A DNA stretch of 8,416 nucleotides from an uncultured Methanobrevibacter sp. (GTDB taxonomy: Archaea > Methanobacteriota > Methanobacteria > Methanobacteriales > Methanobacteriaceae), in assembly GCA_900317865.1 (NCBI GenBank), contig ONIK01000100.1:1-8416 (forward strand). Direction: 5' to 3'. Under the pieces are notes generated by a model. It did no database searches. It was given only the letters and a program-made list of their open reading frames with translations, and was not told the origin of the DNA. Positions 7,118 to 8,416 of this stretch are shown here, piece after piece. Each line of letters opens with the position of its first letter. The first letter of the stretch is position 1. The position numbers and the translations under genes were made by a program.

Positions 7118-8416
7118 ATGTATTTTGAAATTGAAAAACAAGCAATAGACGCTTTAAATAAAGCATTAGACCAGTATGATGAAGACATAGATAGAAATTT
7201 CCGTTTAGAATTTCCGCCAGATCCAAAATTAGGAGATTTGGCAAGCACAATAGCTTTTGCACTTACAAAAAAATTGAAAACAGCCCCCAATCTTGTTGCA
7301 GAAGATTTGGTTTCAAAAATTGAGGTTCCGGACATATTTAGTGGATGATAACTATGGAAAATTAGAAAAAACAGATGAAAAAATCGTTTTGGAACATACA
7401 TCTGCTAATCCAAACGGACCTTTACACATTGGACATGTTCGTAATTCCATTTTTGGAGATTCACTTTCCAGATTATTGAAGTTAGCTGGTCGTGAAGTGG
7501 AAACCCAGTATTATGTAAATGATATGGGAAGACAAATTGCCATTATTGTTTATGGTATACGCGAAATGGGTTTAAAAATTGAAGACCAGGAAGGAGATAA
7601 AATTGACGAAAAAATAGGTAAACTATATTTCCTTGCTAACAAAGAAGTCGATGAAAACGAAAATGCAAATGAAAAGGTAAGTGAACTTATTCAAGAATAT
7701 GAAAAAGGTGAAAGCGAAGAATTGAATAAAACCTTTGAAAATGTTGTTGAAAGTTGTGTTTCCGGAATAAAAGAAACTCTAAACAGAATCAATATTTACC
7801 ATGACGATTTTGTATGGGAAGGCAAATTCATAAGAAACGGAGATGTAGATAAACTTGTAAAATACTTTGAAAAAGAAGGATTTGTATCACATGAAGAAGT
7901 GGACTACATTGATTTAACTTTCTACAATATAGAAAAAGAATTTGTATTAAGAAGATCAAACGGTACTTCTCTTTATTCAACAAGAGATTTAGCATATCAC
8001 AGATATAAAGCAACTCTTGGAGATGTGGTTTTAGACATTTTAGGTTCTGACCATAAATTATCCTCAAAGCAAATGAAAGTAATCTTTGAAGAAATTTTAA
8101 AGGAAAAGGCTCCTGAAGTAATATTTTACGAATTTATTACATTACCTGAAGGATCCATGTCAACCAGAAAAGGTAAATTTGTATCAGTAGATGATTTGGT
8201 CGACGAAGCAATACTGAGAGCAACCAATGAAATTAAATCAAGAAATCCTGATTTAACTGATGAAGAAATTGCACCAATGGCCGAACAAATTGGAATTGGG
8301 GCTATAAGATTCTTTATTGCAAAATTGTCTCCTGAAAAACACCTGACATTTAAATGGGATGAAGCATTAAGCTTTGAGAGAGGTTGTGCTTCAATTCAAT
8401 ATGCACATGCCCGAGC
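7118..8416 (+). pseudogene. argS: Arginyl-tRNA synthetase, internally deleted and frameshifted (3' end beyond window)
   Basis: This class I synthetase charges tRNA-Arg. The ATG at 7118 follows GGTGA (7109-7113) and lies 9 bases after the signal peptidase gene. The first frame gives 76 residues of the N-terminal tRNA-recognition domain (EFPPDPKLGDLA at 31-42) and stops at TGA 7346-7348. The rest lies in another frame from about 7338 to the window edge: LVDDNYGKL, then SANPNGPLHIGHVRNS with a literal HIGH at 7425-7436, YYVNDMGRQ, LRRSNGTSLYSTRDLAYH, LGSDHK, MSTRKGK (8157-8177, the KMSKS equivalent) and the start of the anticodon-binding domain (FERGCASIQYAHAR). The catalytic part is otherwise well preserved. 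The motif of type GPYxNFF plus the helix that should join the halves is absent, so HIGH falls near codon 103 rather than about 130. If real, the protein cannot be made normally; an assembly artefact is a serious alternative because argS is normally essential. Confidence 0.85.
7331..7348 (+). other. Deletion/frameshift junction in argS
   Basis: Up to GAC ATA TTT (7331-7339) the first frame reads the expected Pro-Asp-Ile-Phe. From TTA GTG GAT GAT AAC (starting 7338) the second frame reads Leu-Val-Asp-Asp-Asn. The two coding frames meet within about 10 bases. The phase change means the lost length is 3n+2 bases. Comparison with the family layout suggests about 75-90 bases are missing. Confidence 0.7.

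Overview
The window looks like chromosomal DNA of a host-associated methanogenic archaeon of the order Methanobacteriales, most likely Methanobrevibacter. The grounds are a very large secreted adhesin-like protein with a right-handed beta-helix followed by DUF11 repeats, Shine-Dalgarno sites of the GGTG/GGAGGT type, a eukaryote/archaeal-type (S26B) signal peptidase, an archaeal-type arginyl-tRNA synthetase, and strongly AT-rich intergenic DNA (individual 60-base lines have only 6-7 G/C, against about 25 in a line of hemL). The genus is an inference from gene style, not from a marker gene.

Left part (1-3608, minus strand): one uninterrupted reading frame of 1202 complete codons that runs off the left edge. 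It encodes an adhesin-like surface protein: signal peptide, low-complexity linker, cysteine-containing beta-helix, an aromatic-rich insertion, a cysteine-free array of about a dozen 24-26-residue repeats, an Ig-like segment and two DUF11 modules (the second cut by the edge).

Middle (3609-4763): a gene-free, AT-rich region between divergent transcription units. Next to the adhesin it holds a degenerate tandem array of four units carrying TATA-like elements. A diverged motif copy lies about 400 bases further on, followed by a TCATGA double repeat with a perfect 10-bp palindrome. From about 4190 to 4700 nothing beyond base composition is recognisable.

Right part (4764-8416, plus strand): four genes in tight tandem with gaps of 8, 9 and 9 bases, probably one operon. 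They are cbiC (cobalt-precorrin-8 methylmutase), hemL (glutamate-1-semialdehyde aminomutase), a small signal peptidase I, and argS. HemL makes 5-aminolevulinate, the precursor of all tetrapyrroles (cobalamin, F430, siroheme), and CbiC acts late in the corrin branch, so the first two genes belong together metabolically. The signal peptidase would process exported proteins such as the adhesin across the gap.

The most notable anomaly is in argS. The N-terminal domain runs into a stop at 7346-7348, and the rest of the synthetase resumes in another frame from about 7338. Roughly 25-30 expected residues are missing at the junction, so this looks like an internal deletion (or an assembly/strain-mixture artefact) rather than a one-base slip. 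I found no CRISPR array, rRNA, tRNA, complete mobile element or novel multi-gene system. The candidates for new biology are the repeat array upstream of the adhesin and the adhesin's modular architecture.
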